Source: Streptomyces sp. ISL-94 | Lineage (GTDB): Bacteria > Actinomycetota > Actinomycetes > Streptomycetales > Streptomycetaceae | Reading direction: 5' to 3' | DNA: 32,085 nucleotides | Assembly (NCBI RefSeq): GCF_018614075.1 | Contig: NZ_JAGGOZ010000125.1 | Coordinates: 1-32,085, forward strand | Shown: positions 24,504-32,085 of the stretch, piece after piece | Layout: every line of letters begins with the position of its first letter | How positions within the stretch are numbered: the first letter of the stretch is position 1 | Notes under the pieces: model-generated | What the model was told of the DNA's origin: nothing | What the model saw: only the letters and a program-made list of their open reading frames with translations | The model's database searches: none | Position numbers and translations under genes: made by a program

Positions 24504-24839
24504 TCAGATCTCGCCGCGGAGCTTGGCGAGGGCTTCGGCGAGGATCGCCTCGCCGTCGGCGTCCGTACGCCGCTCCCGTACGTACGCCAGGTGCGTCTTG
24601 TACGGCTCCGTACGCGGCGGCGCCGGCGGGTTGTCCCGGTCCTGGCCGGCCGGGAACCCGCAGCGCGGGCAGTCCCAGGTGTCCGGCACCTGCGCGTCGC
24701 TGGCGAAGCTCGGCTGGGTCTCGTGCCCGTTCGAGCACCAGAAGGAGATGCGCAGGCGGGGCGCGGACTCGCCGCGCTCGGCCTCACCCATCGGCCCCGC
24801 TCCGACCCGGCTACCACGGATCGCGTTGCCACTTGCCAC
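24504..24839 (-). CDS. rbpA: RbpA-family RNA polymerase-binding protein
   Basis: A 111-residue member of the actinobacterial RbpA family. RbpA binds RNA polymerase and its principal sigma factor, stabilises open complexes and affects rifampicin tolerance. The N-terminal tail NAIRGSRVGAG resembles the core-binding arm of RbpA. A zinc-ribbon-like set is seen at Cys35, His39, Cys57 and Cys60 (WCSNGHE and WDCPRCGF). The C-terminal EPYKTHLAYVRERRTDADGEAILAEAL matches the sigma-binding helix region (THWDMLxERR in the main RbpA). The sequence differs clearly from the main Streptomyces RbpA I remember (SCO1421), so this may be the second paralogue. The start is GTG 24839 with GGGAG about nine bases upstream. 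Confidence 0.85.
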   Translation of the reverse strand: MASGNAIRGSRVGAGPMGEAERGESAPRLRISFWCSNGHETQPSFASDAQVPDTWDCPRCGFPAGQDRDNPPAPPRTEPYKTHLAYVRERRTDADGEAILAEALAKLRGEI

Positions 24840-25019
24840 GGTCGTAACTCCCTGCGTGATGGTGCCGCGGAGCGTGAGTGGAATTTCCGCCGCGGGCGCC
24901 CAAGTCTACGTAAGGCCCAACGCACGTCCACTGACCGGAGTTACTGGTTCCAGTCTTGGACGGCGGACCTCATGATAGGCCGGGCGTTGCCCACCGGACT
25001 GCCGGAATGGCCAGAACGG

Positions 25020-25256
25020 TCAGCTGCTCGACTTCAGCAGCAGGCCGAGCGCCATGATGCACGCGAACCACAGCAGACCGACCACGACGGTGATGCGGTC
25101 CAGGTTGCGCTCGGCGACGGAGGAACCGCCGACCGACGACTGCATGCCGCCGCCGAACATGTCGGAAAGGCCGCCGCCCTTGCCCTTGTGCATCAGCACG
25201 AGCAGCATCAGCAGGGCGCTGAAGACGATCAGGGCGATCGAGAACCCCATAATCAC
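25020..25256 (-). CDS. secG: SecG, preprotein translocase subunit
   Basis: A 78-residue membrane protein of the SecYEG translocon with two helices (residues ~3-22 and 55-73). The conserved loop is LMHKGKGGGLSDMFGGG, followed by SSVGGSSVAERNLDRIT, typical of actinobacterial SecG. The start is GTG 25256 with AGGA about eight bases upstream; ATG 25250 is possible. It lies after tpiA behind a strong hairpin, so it probably has some independent expression. Bases 24840-25019 between secG and the RbpA-family gene hold no gene or structure I can support beyond the likely rbpA promoter. Confidence 0.95.
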   Translation of the reverse strand: MIMGFSIALIVFSALLMLLVLMHKGKGGGLSDMFGGGMQSSVGGSSVAERNLDRITVVVGLLWFACIMALGLLLKSSS

Positions 25257-25310
25257 GGCTGATTCCTACTTTCTGGCTTTTCTGGCTTTCCGGCTGCGCT
25301 GGGGATGTGC

Positions 25311-25349
25311 GCGGGGGCCGGTGGCTGGTGTCCAGCCTCCGGCCCCCGC
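25311..25349 (-). terminator. Strong hairpin between tpiA and secG
   Basis: An 11-bp stem (GCGGGGGCCGG with its complement), one T/T mismatch, then a further 6-bp stem (GGCTGG/CCAGCC) closed by a TGT loop. It starts 44 bases after the tpiA stop. There is no U-tract, but the stability suggests termination or attenuation before secG. A 9-base tandem repeat TTCTGGCTT at about 25270-25288 lies in the following secG leader. Confidence 0.8.
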
Positions 25350-25392
25350 AAGGGTACGACGGATCCGCCCTACCGCATACTCACCGTGGTGC

Positions 25393-26181
25393 CTACTGGT
25401 CGCGGAAGCGGACGATCTTCACGAACTCGTCCGCGTCCAGCGCCGCGCCGCCGATCAGGGCGCCGTCGACGTCGGGCTGGGCCATGATCGCCGCGATGTT
25501 CCCGGACTTCACCGAGCCGCCGTACTGGATGCGGACCTTGTCGGCCAGCTCCTGCGAGTACAGCTCCGCGAGGCGGCCGCGGATCGCCCCGCAGACCTCC
25601 TGGGCGTCCTCGGGGGTGGCGACCTCGCCGGTCCCGATGGCCCACACGGGCTCGTACGCGATCACGATGGACTCGACCTGCTCGGCCGGGATGTCCTTGA
25701 GGCCGCCGTCGAGCTGGGCCAGCGTGTACGGGACCTGCTGTCCTGCCTTGCGGATGTCCAGGCCCTCGCCGACGCAGAGGATCGGGGTGATCCCGTGCTT
25801 GAAGGCGGCCTTGACCTTGGCGTTGCAGAGCTCGTCGTTCTCGCCGTGGTACTGGCGGCGCTCGCTGTGGCCGACGGCCACGAACGTGCACTTCAGCTTC
25901 GACAGCATCGGGCCGGAGATCTCGCCGGTGTAGGCACCGGAGTCGTGCGCCGAGATGTCCTGGGCACCGTACTTGATCTTCAGCTTGTCGCCGTCGACCA
26001 GGGTCTGGACCGAGCGCAGGTCGACGAAGGGCGGCAGGACCGCGACCTCGACGGCGTCGTAGTCCTTGTCGTTGAGCGCGAAGGCGAGCTTCTGGACGTG
26101 GGCGATGGCCTCGAGGTGGTTGAGGTTCATCTTCCAGTTGCCCGCCATCAGCGGGGTGCGGCCGTTTTCGACAGCAGTCAT
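25393..26181 (-). CDS. tpiA: Triose-phosphate isomerase
   Basis: A 262-residue TIM-barrel enzyme that interconverts dihydroxyacetone phosphate and glyceraldehyde-3-phosphate. Active-site residues are Lys17 in AGNWKMN, His105 in VGHSERRQ and Glu177 in AYEPVWAIGTG. The phosphate-binding IQYGGSVKSGN and the late GALIGGAALDADEF are present. The ATG at 26181 follows pgk by six bases with GGAGGG upstream, so pgk and tpiA are one unit. Confidence 0.97.
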   Translation of the reverse strand: MTAVENGRTPLMAGNWKMNLNHLEAIAHVQKLAFALNDKDYDAVEVAVLPPFVDLRSVQTLVDGDKLKIKYGAQDISAHDSGAYTGEISGPMLSKLKCTFVAVGHSERRQYHGENDELCNAKVKAAFKHGITPILCVGEGLDIRKAGQQVPYTLAQLDGGLKDIPAEQVESIVIAYEPVWAIGTGEVATPEDAQEVCGAIRGRLAELYSQELADKVRIQYGGSVKSGNIAAIMAQPDVDGALIGGAALDADEFVKIVRFRDQ

Positions 26182-26187
26182 TACGGG

Positions 26188-27399
26188 TCAGCCCTCCAGG
26201 GCGGCGAGGCCGGGGAGCGTCTTGCCCTCGAGGTATTCGAGGGAGGCGCCGCCACCGGTGGAAATGTGGCCGAAAGCGTTCTCGTCGAAGCCGAGCGTAC
26301 GCACGGCGGCGGCCGAGTCGCCGCCACCGACGACGGTGAAGGCGTTGCTGTCGACGAGGGCCTGCGCGATGGCGGTGGTGCCACCGGCGTAGTCGGGGTG
26401 CTCGAAGACGCCCACGGGACCGTTCCAGAAGACGGTCTCGGCATCGGCGATCTTCGTCGCGTACAGCTCACGCGTCTTGGGGCCGATGTCCAGGCCTTCC
26501 TTCTCCTTCGGGATCCCGTCGGCGTCGACGGTCTCGAAGTCGGCCGGGGTCTTGCCCTTGAGGTCGGGGAAGTCCTTGGAGACCAGCACGTCGACCGGGA
26601 GCACCAGCTCGACGCCGGTGTCCTTCGCGCGCTGCATGTACTCCTTGACCTTCGGGATCTGGTCCTCCTGGAGGAGGGAGATGCCGACCTCGTGGCCGAG
26701 GGCCTTGAGGAAGGTGTAGGCCATGCCGCCGCCGATGAGGATGCGGTCGGCCTTGCCCAGGAGCTGGTCGATGACGGCGAGCTTGTCGGAGACCTTGGCG
26801 CCGCCGAGGACCACCACGTACGGGCGCTTGACCTCGTCGGTCAGCTTCTTCAGGACGCCGACCTCGGTGGCGATGAGGTAGCCGGCCGCGTGCGGGAGGC
26901 GCGCGGGGAGGTCGAAGACCGAGGCGTGCTTGCGGTGGACGGCGCCGAAGCCGTCGCCGACGTAGACGTCGGCGAGCTCCGCGAGCCGGTCCGCGAAGGC
27001 GCCGCGCTCGGCGTCGTCCTTGGCGGTCTCACCGGCGTTGAAGCGCAGGTTCTCGATGACGGCCACCTGGCCGTCGGTGAGGGCGGCGACGGTCTCCTTG
27101 GCGGAGTCCCCGACGGTGTCGGTGGCGAACGCGACGTCCGCGCCGAGCAGTTCGCCGAGCCGCTTGGCGGCCGGGGCGAGGGAGAAGGCCGGTTCCGGGG
27201 CGCCCTTGGGGCGGCCCAGGTGCGAGGCCACGATGACGCGGGCGCCGGCTTCGGCGAGCTTCGCGATCGTGGGCTGGACGGCGCGGATGCGGCCGTCGTC
27301 GGTGATGGTGCCCTCGGCCAGCGGGACGTTGAGGTCCGCGCGGACGAAGACCCGCTTGCCCTTGACGCCTTCGGCGAGCAGTTCGTCGATCGTCTTCAT
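26188..27399 (-). CDS. pgk: Phosphoglycerate kinase
   Basis: A 403-residue glycolytic kinase making ATP from 1,3-bisphosphoglycerate. The N-terminal substrate motif is VFVRADLNVP (17-26), followed by SHLGRPKG. The nucleotide half has VVLGGAKVSDKLAVI, GGGMAYTFLKA, FWNGPVGVFEHP, and the GGGDS phosphate loop (358-362). Length is normal. The ATG at 27399 has AGGAGTAG close upstream. It lies 141 bases after gap, with a hairpin between. Confidence 0.97.
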   Translation of the reverse strand: MKTIDELLAEGVKGKRVFVRADLNVPLAEGTITDDGRIRAVQPTIAKLAEAGARVIVASHLGRPKGAPEPAFSLAPAAKRLGELLGADVAFATDTVGDSAKETVAALTDGQVAVIENLRFNAGETAKDDAERGAFADRLAELADVYVGDGFGAVHRKHASVFDLPARLPHAAGYLIATEVGVLKKLTDEVKRPYVVVLGGAKVSDKLAVIDQLLGKADRILIGGGMAYTFLKALGHEVGISLLQEDQIPKVKEYMQRAKDTGVELVLPVDVLVSKDFPDLKGKTPADFETVDADGIPKEKEGLDIGPKTRELYATKIADAETVFWNGPVGVFEHPDYAGGTTAIAQALVDSNAFTVVGGGDSAAAVRTLGFDENAFGHISTGGGASLEYLEGKTLPGLAALEG

Positions 27400-27460
27400 G
27401 TGTTTCTACTCCTTGTGAGCCCTTCACTCGAAGGGCGAGGAAGGGAGAACGAGGCAAGCA

Positions 27461-27501
27461 ACAGGGCCCGTGCGGCGCTTCGTCGCGCTGCCGGACCCTG
27501 T
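27461..27501 (-). terminator. Intercistronic hairpin between gap and pgk
   Basis: An imperfect stem with ACAGGG/CCCTGT at the base and several GC pairs inside encloses a TTCG-type loop in the 141-base gap between gap and pgk. No U-tract follows. It is more likely a partial terminator or mRNA-stability element than a full stop, allowing more gap than pgk product. Confidence 0.5.
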
Positions 27502-27540
27502 GCTCACATCGTGGTGCCTTGCCTTGGAACCGGGGCGACC

Positions 27541-28548
<1,008 letters not shown>

Positions 28549-28619
28549 GAACCGATCTCCTCGTTGGTGCGCCGGTAAGTGCGCCGGCGAGCTGTATGGG
28601 ATGTCCCCGACCGCTTATG

Positions 28620-28650
28620 ACCCTACCTCTCCGTGAGCTTCTGAGTGACA
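28620..28650 (-). promoter_or_regulatory. Possible gap promoter
   Basis: On the minus strand TAGGGT (28625-28620) fits a TANNNT -10 element. About 19 bases upstream TGTCAC (28650-28645) is a partial -35 match. The leader from there to the gap start contains a direct repeat GTGCGCCGG (plus-strand 28567-28575 and 28579-28587, a 12-base period), which could be a regulator site or chance. Confidence 0.4.
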
Positions 28651-28737
28651 TCGACCGGGGCCTGACACACCCCGGAGCCCCGTACCGGACGCGCCGATGC
28701 GGGACCCCGGGGCCTTTCTGCTCTGTTACTCAGGGTG

Positions 28738-28755
28738 AGCGGCGAGCGAGCCGCT
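28738..28755 (-). terminator. Small hairpin just after the M14 peptidase gene
   Basis: AGCGGC and GCCGCT pair across a six-base loop, starting two bases after the carboxypeptidase stop codon at 28758. The stem is short, so terminator function is tentative. Confidence 0.4.
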
Positions 28756-28757
28756 GG

Positions 28758-31724
28758 TCAGCGGTTCAGGGTGCGCAGCGCCTTACCGACGAGTAGGGCA
28801 CGGTCCGCCGGGGCCGGCAGGTGTTCCAGGCCGAAGCCGAGGAGGACGGTGTCACGCGTGGTGACGGCCGCGTAGGACTTGAACAGCTCGCCCGACCGGG
28901 ACCAATCGCCCGGAACATCAGGGCTTCCGGCAGGTGCGCCCTGGGCGGTCCAGACCCCGAGGGAGGTCTCGAAGCCCTCCACGGCCTGGTCGGCGCCGCC
29001 GACGGACAGGCGCGCCTCGTCCGCGAAGACCCCGCGGCCGCCGGAGCCCGGGTCGGTGATGTAGGCGAGCGAGACCTCGACCTGCTTGCCGGCGTAGGCG
29101 CTCAGGTCGAAGGAGACCTGCTTCCAGCCGCCGGAGGAGCCGGTGAAGCTGTTCCACGCCCCGCTGGTGCCCTTCGGGGCGCAGCCGCCGCCCTCCAGGG
29201 TGAGGTAGCGGCGCAGGAAGGGGTGGCCGTTGACGAAGAAGCCTGCCCCGCACTCCTCCGGAACGGTCGTGCTGCTCAGGCCGCCCGCGTCCGGCAGGGT
29301 CGTCCAGTCGTCCCCGCCGGCCGTACGGGCCTCCAGGGCGGCGTGGTCGTAGCCCTGCTCGGTGTTCCAGTTGAGGGCGAACTTGAGCTGCGGCTTGTCC
29401 GTGGCCTTGACCTGGGTGAGGTCGAGGGTGCGGGTGAGCCGCTTCCAGTCGTCGTCGGTGTGGAGGGCCGAGGCCATCCCGGTGCCGGCGTAGGGGGCGT
29501 ACGGGTTCACGACCCCGGCGAACTGGCCCGCCTGCGCGCTCCTGAACTGCGGGAACTGCGCGGGGGCCAGGGTCTCGGAGGTCACCGTGTAGGAACCGGG
29601 AGCATTGAGCGGGTTGCCCGCGGCGTCGCCGAGGCCCCCCTTGGCCCCGGTCAGGGCTCCGGCGCCGGTGAACCCGGTGGCGCCGCTGACACTGGTACGG
29701 CCGTACGCGCCGAGCCAGTACTGGCTGAAGTCGTCGGTCACGGCCCGGCCGACCTGGGCGTTGCCGCCCGCCAGCTCACCGGCCTCGATCAGCTTGCCGC
29801 CCTCGTTCAGGAAGTCCCGTACGGCCAGCTGCGTCTCGCCGCCGGGGGTCTTGGCCCCGGTGTAGTGGACGGCCGTACGGAAGTGGGAGAGGACGCCGAG
29901 GTGGTGCGGGACGCCCTGCGTCGCCGTGTCCCAGACCGCCGCGGACTTCCCGTTGGCGCGCAGGGCGTCGACGTAGGCCTGGGCGTGCTGGGCCTTGGCG
30001 CCCTCCTCGGCGATCACCAGCACGTCCGCGCGCGGCCGTTCGGCCACGGTGTAGGTGAAGTGCTCGCTGGAGACCTGCTTGCCGGAGCGGTCGCGGCCGG
30101 TGAACCAGGCCTCGACCTTGTCGCCGGGCTTCGCGCCGTCCACCTTGGCCCGGTATTCGTCGAACCAGTTGTTGTCGTCGCCGCCGTAGACCTCGCCGCC
30201 CTTCCAGGCCTTGAGCTCCTCGTCGTGCGTGCGGCCGCCGTTGATCCGGAAGTTGAGCTCCTTGTCCTTCAGCGCCTTGCGTGCCGTGACGGAGACCGTC
30301 TGGTCCTCGCCGCGTGCCGCGTAGGAGGTGGTGAAGGGGTCCAGGGTGAAGTCCGCGGCGCTCAGGCCCACGGCGGACGCCGGCCGGTCCGGGTGCGCGG
30401 CGCTCTCGCCGACCGTGAGGGCGAAGGGGACGTTCTTGGCGAACTCCGCCTGGATCAGCTTCTCGTCGTCCGGGAAGTTGAAGCCGGAGGCGCAGTCCTC
30501 GGGCTTCCACCGGTCGTTCGGGTCGATCGCGGAGGCCGTCTGGCAGGTGGTCATCTCCGGCGTGAACATCATGACGCCGTTGACGTTGGAGGCGTGGCCG
30601 TCGGCCTCGCCGTTGGTGGTGTAGAGCTCGGAGGAGACCTGCGGGTAGTAGCCGGGGACGGCGGGGTTCTCCGGGGTGCCGGCGAGCGCCTTGTAGGCGA
30701 CGTCGTCGGGGGTGGGGGTGGCCACCTGCCAGCCCACGCCGTAGAGCAGCAGCTCGGCGGCGGAGTGGTAGTTGACGGCGTACTCGAAGCCGATGCGCTT
30801 CTCGAAGGCGTCGAGGGCGACGGTCTCGGGCTCGGAGGCTGCCTTGGGGCCGCGGTAGGTCTCACTGGCCTGGTTCGGCGAGGAGCCCTCGTTGTCGTAG
30901 CCCCACTTGAAGGCGAAGTTCCGGTTGAGGTCGACCCCGTCGCCGGGGGTGATCTTGCCGTCGCCGTTGTTGTCGCGCAGGTTCTTGCGCCACAACCGCT
31001 CGCCGTCGGGCGCGTGCGTGTAGTCGTACCCGTCCGGGTTGGCGGAGAGCAGGAACCACAGCTCGGTGGAGTCGACCAGCCGGGTGATCCGGGGGTCCTT
31101 GCCGTAGTTGTCGAGGGTGTGGTGCATCAGCCGCCGGGTCATCTCGGGGGTGATCCACTCACGGGCGTGCTGGTTGGACATGTAGAGCACGGAGGGTTTG
31201 TCGCCGTCCTTGGTCTTCTTGGCGTTCTTGCTGACCTTGAGGGCCAGGATGTCCTTGCCCTGGAGGGTCTTGCCGATGGAGACGACCTTGGTGAGAGCCG
31301 GGTTGGCCTGGGCGGTGGCGAGGATCTCCTCCTGGAGGCCGCCCTTGCCGCTGTACGGGCGGAACACCCCGTCGCCGGCGGCCTTCGCCCGGGCCAGGCC
31401 CTCGGCGGCGACCTTGCGTTCGGCGAGCTTGACGCCCCGGGCGGCCAGCTCCTTGGCCTGCCCGCCGGTGAGGAAGAGCTCGACCTTGGCCGTGCCCGTC
31501 TCCGGGACGCGCTCGGTGAATTCGTGGGCGTCCTGGCCGGCGGCGAGGACGAGCGGGACCTGCTCCCGGTCGATGTCGGCGTCGTAGACCCGCACCTCGT
31601 CGGCGCCGGGTGCGGAGCCGGTTCCGGAGCCGGGCTGGGCCTGGGCCGCGGCGGGTAGTGCGGCAAGTGTGGTTCCGAAGACGAGTGCGCTTGCGGCGAG
31701 GATCAGTCTCGCGCGGTGCCTCAT
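28758..31724 (-). CDS. Secreted M14 zinc carboxypeptidase with C-terminal extension
   Basis: A 988-residue exported metallocarboxypeptidase. A signal peptide (RHRAR, a hydrophobic core, then ALPAAAQA) occupies about residues 1-30. The M14 domain spans ~120-450: zinc ligands His186 and Glu189 in NQHAREW, His320 in VNYHSAAELLLYG, substrate Arg268 in DLNRNF, and the probable catalytic Glu390 in MMFTPEMTT. An EF-hand-like calcium loop, DNNGDGKITPGD (251-262), sits just before DLNRNF. Residues ~480-1000 hold further domains, including an immune-inhibitor-A-like part with LKFALNWNTEQGYDHAALEA, probably for substrate binding. The ATG at 31724 has CAGGGGGG upstream and starts the signal peptide; a longer frame to 31775 is not favoured. 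It likely trims peptides outside the cell. The gene is upstream of gap on the same strand. Confidence 0.93.
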   Translation of the reverse strand: MRHRARLILAASALVFGTTLAALPAAAQAQPGSGTGSAPGADEVRVYDADIDREQVPLVLAAGQDAHEFTERVPETGTAKVELFLTGGQAKELAARGVKLAERKVAAEGLARAKAAGDGVFRPYSGKGGLQEEILATAQANPALTKVVSIGKTLQGKDILALKVSKNAKKTKDGDKPSVLYMSNQHAREWITPEMTRRLMHHTLDNYGKDPRITRLVDSTELWFLLSANPDGYDYTHAPDGERLWRKNLRDNNGDGKITPGDGVDLNRNFAFKWGYDNEGSSPNQASETYRGPKAASEPETVALDAFEKRIGFEYAVNYHSAAELLLYGVGWQVATPTPDDVAYKALAGTPENPAVPGYYPQVSSELYTTNGEADGHASNVNGVMMFTPEMTTCQTASAIDPNDRWKPEDCASGFNFPDDEKLIQAEFAKNVPFALTVGESAAHPDRPASAVGLSAADFTLDPFTTSYAARGEDQTVSVTARKALKDKELNFRINGGRTHDEELKAWKGGEVYGGDDNNWFDEYRAKVDGAKPGDKVEAWFTGRDRSGKQVSSEHFTYTVAERPRADVLVIAEEGAKAQHAQAYVDALRANGKSAAVWDTATQGVPHHLGVLSHFRTAVHYTGAKTPGGETQLAVRDFLNEGGKLIEAGELAGGNAQVGRAVTDDFSQYWLGAYGRTSVSGATGFTGAGALTGAKGGLGDAAGNPLNAPGSYTVTSETLAPAQFPQFRSAQAGQFAGVVNPYAPYAGTGMASALHTDDDWKRLTRTLDLTQVKATDKPQLKFALNWNTEQGYDHAALEARTAGGDDWTTLPDAGGLSSTTVPEECGAGFFVNGHPFLRRYLTLEGGGCAPKGTSGAWNSFTGSSGGWKQVSFDLSAYAGKQVEVSLAYITDPGSGGRGVFADEARLSVGGADQAVEGFETSLGVWTAQGAPAGSPDVPGDWSRSGELFKSYAAVTTRDTVLLGFGLEHLPAPADRALLVGKALRTLNR

Positions 31725-31806
31725 GTGCCCCCCTGGGCGTCGTCTGCCACGAAAGCGTTGGGACGACAGGCTCACGATCCGCCCATGGCCATGTCAATGG
31801 GGCCTA

Positions 31807-31848
31807 CCGGAAGGGGTCCGCACGAGTGATCGTGCGGACCCCTTCCGG
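31807..31848. terminator. Very strong perfect hairpin terminator
   Basis: A perfect 19-bp inverted repeat (31807-31825 and 31830-31848) with a GTGA loop. It contains AAGGGGTCCGCACGA and its complement. It lies upstream of the M14 gene, so on the minus strand it should end transcription of a gene beyond the right edge of the window. There is no long U-tract. Confidence 0.85.
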
Positions 31849-31878
31849 CGTACGGACGTACGGGCACTGCGGCGCGGC

Positions 31879-32085
31879 TAGTGCTGTGGCCGGAAAGGTT
31901 CACCGGGTCGCGACGCTCCCCCGGCTACCTCCCCCGGACTCCGTCCGGGGGGACCCCCACGGAGGTGCCCCCAAGCACGGCACCTCGCCGCGTTGTCGGA
32001 CCGCGCAAGTACGTCCAGTACGAGCCGCGGCCCTCCGCCTTGCGATGCACCGCACCGGACGCCGCGCCCCGGCACACCTTCCCGG
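31879..32085. repeat. GC-rich intergenic repeat, cut by the window edge
   Basis: This stretch holds no gene I can support; a 65-codon open frame on the minus strand (31878-32075) is low complexity and ends in the repeat. Its first 29 bases match the window's first 30 in inverted form. It also has a CCCCCGGAC-TCC-GTCCGGGGG hairpin (31931-31951). I recall such units, with the GTGCTGTGGCCGGAAAGG end, as frequent in Streptomyces chromosomes. The unit continues past 32085. Confidence 0.65.

Noticed and set aside
31878..32075. Minus-strand 65-codon open frame at the right end
   Set aside because: It lies within the GC-rich repeat and has no start context or ordered sequence; it probably is not a gene.

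Overview
The base composition (very GC-rich, codons ending almost always in G or C), frequent GTG/TTG starts and start/stop overlaps of the ATGA/GTGA type point to a high-GC actinomycete. The gene content and order (suf operon, ABC pair, ctaA, ctaB, tkt-tal-zwf-opcA-pgl, pgi, an RbpA-family gene, secG, tpiA-pgk-gap, M14 carboxypeptidase) match, from memory, a conserved core region of Streptomyces chromosomes (around SCO1919-SCO1948 in S. coelicolor). The window is therefore mostly housekeeping DNA, and I do not see a clear new defence, mobile or biosynthetic system in it.

Layout. Bases 28-902 (minus) hold a small SMR efflux protein followed by its likely TetR regulator, with a tandem pair of palindromic sites at the SMR start. 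Bases 1010-1822 (plus) encode an uncharacterised membrane protein. A strong hairpin at 1936-1967 ends the minus-strand suf operon (1984-8568): sufR, sufB, sufD, a Rieske ferredoxin, sufC, sufS, sufU and a SufT/DUF59 protein, nearly all translationally coupled. A CAAC-N6-GTTG palindrome of the kind bound by cyanobacterial SufR lies on the sufR start. Diverging from it (plus) are an ABC-2 type exporter pair (8923-10628), an unrecognised reading frame that runs without a stop into ctaA, and ctaA itself (to 12839).

Bases 12879-15418 (minus) encode an amidohydrolase-like protein with altered metal-site motifs, a small unknown protein, and CtaB. CtaB makes heme O and CtaA converts it to heme A for cytochrome oxidase. 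Next to it (plus, 15717-22570) is a pentose-phosphate cluster: transketolase, transaldolase, glucose-6-phosphate dehydrogenase, its partner OpcA, and 6-phosphogluconolactonase. A large palindromic repeat sits between opcA and pgl. Convergent to this (minus) are pgi, an RbpA-family RNA-polymerase-binding protein, secG, and the glycolytic set tpiA-pgk-gap. Together these genes interconvert glucose-6-phosphate, pentoses, trioses and NADPH.

The right end (minus) holds a secreted 988-residue M14 metallocarboxypeptidase, a 19-bp-stem terminator, and part of a repeat. A short piece of that repeat also occurs, inverted, at the very start of the window. The observations most worth checking are the stop-less frame into ctaA, the two predicted operators (SMR/TetR and SufR), the altered amidohydrolase, and the paired edge repeats.
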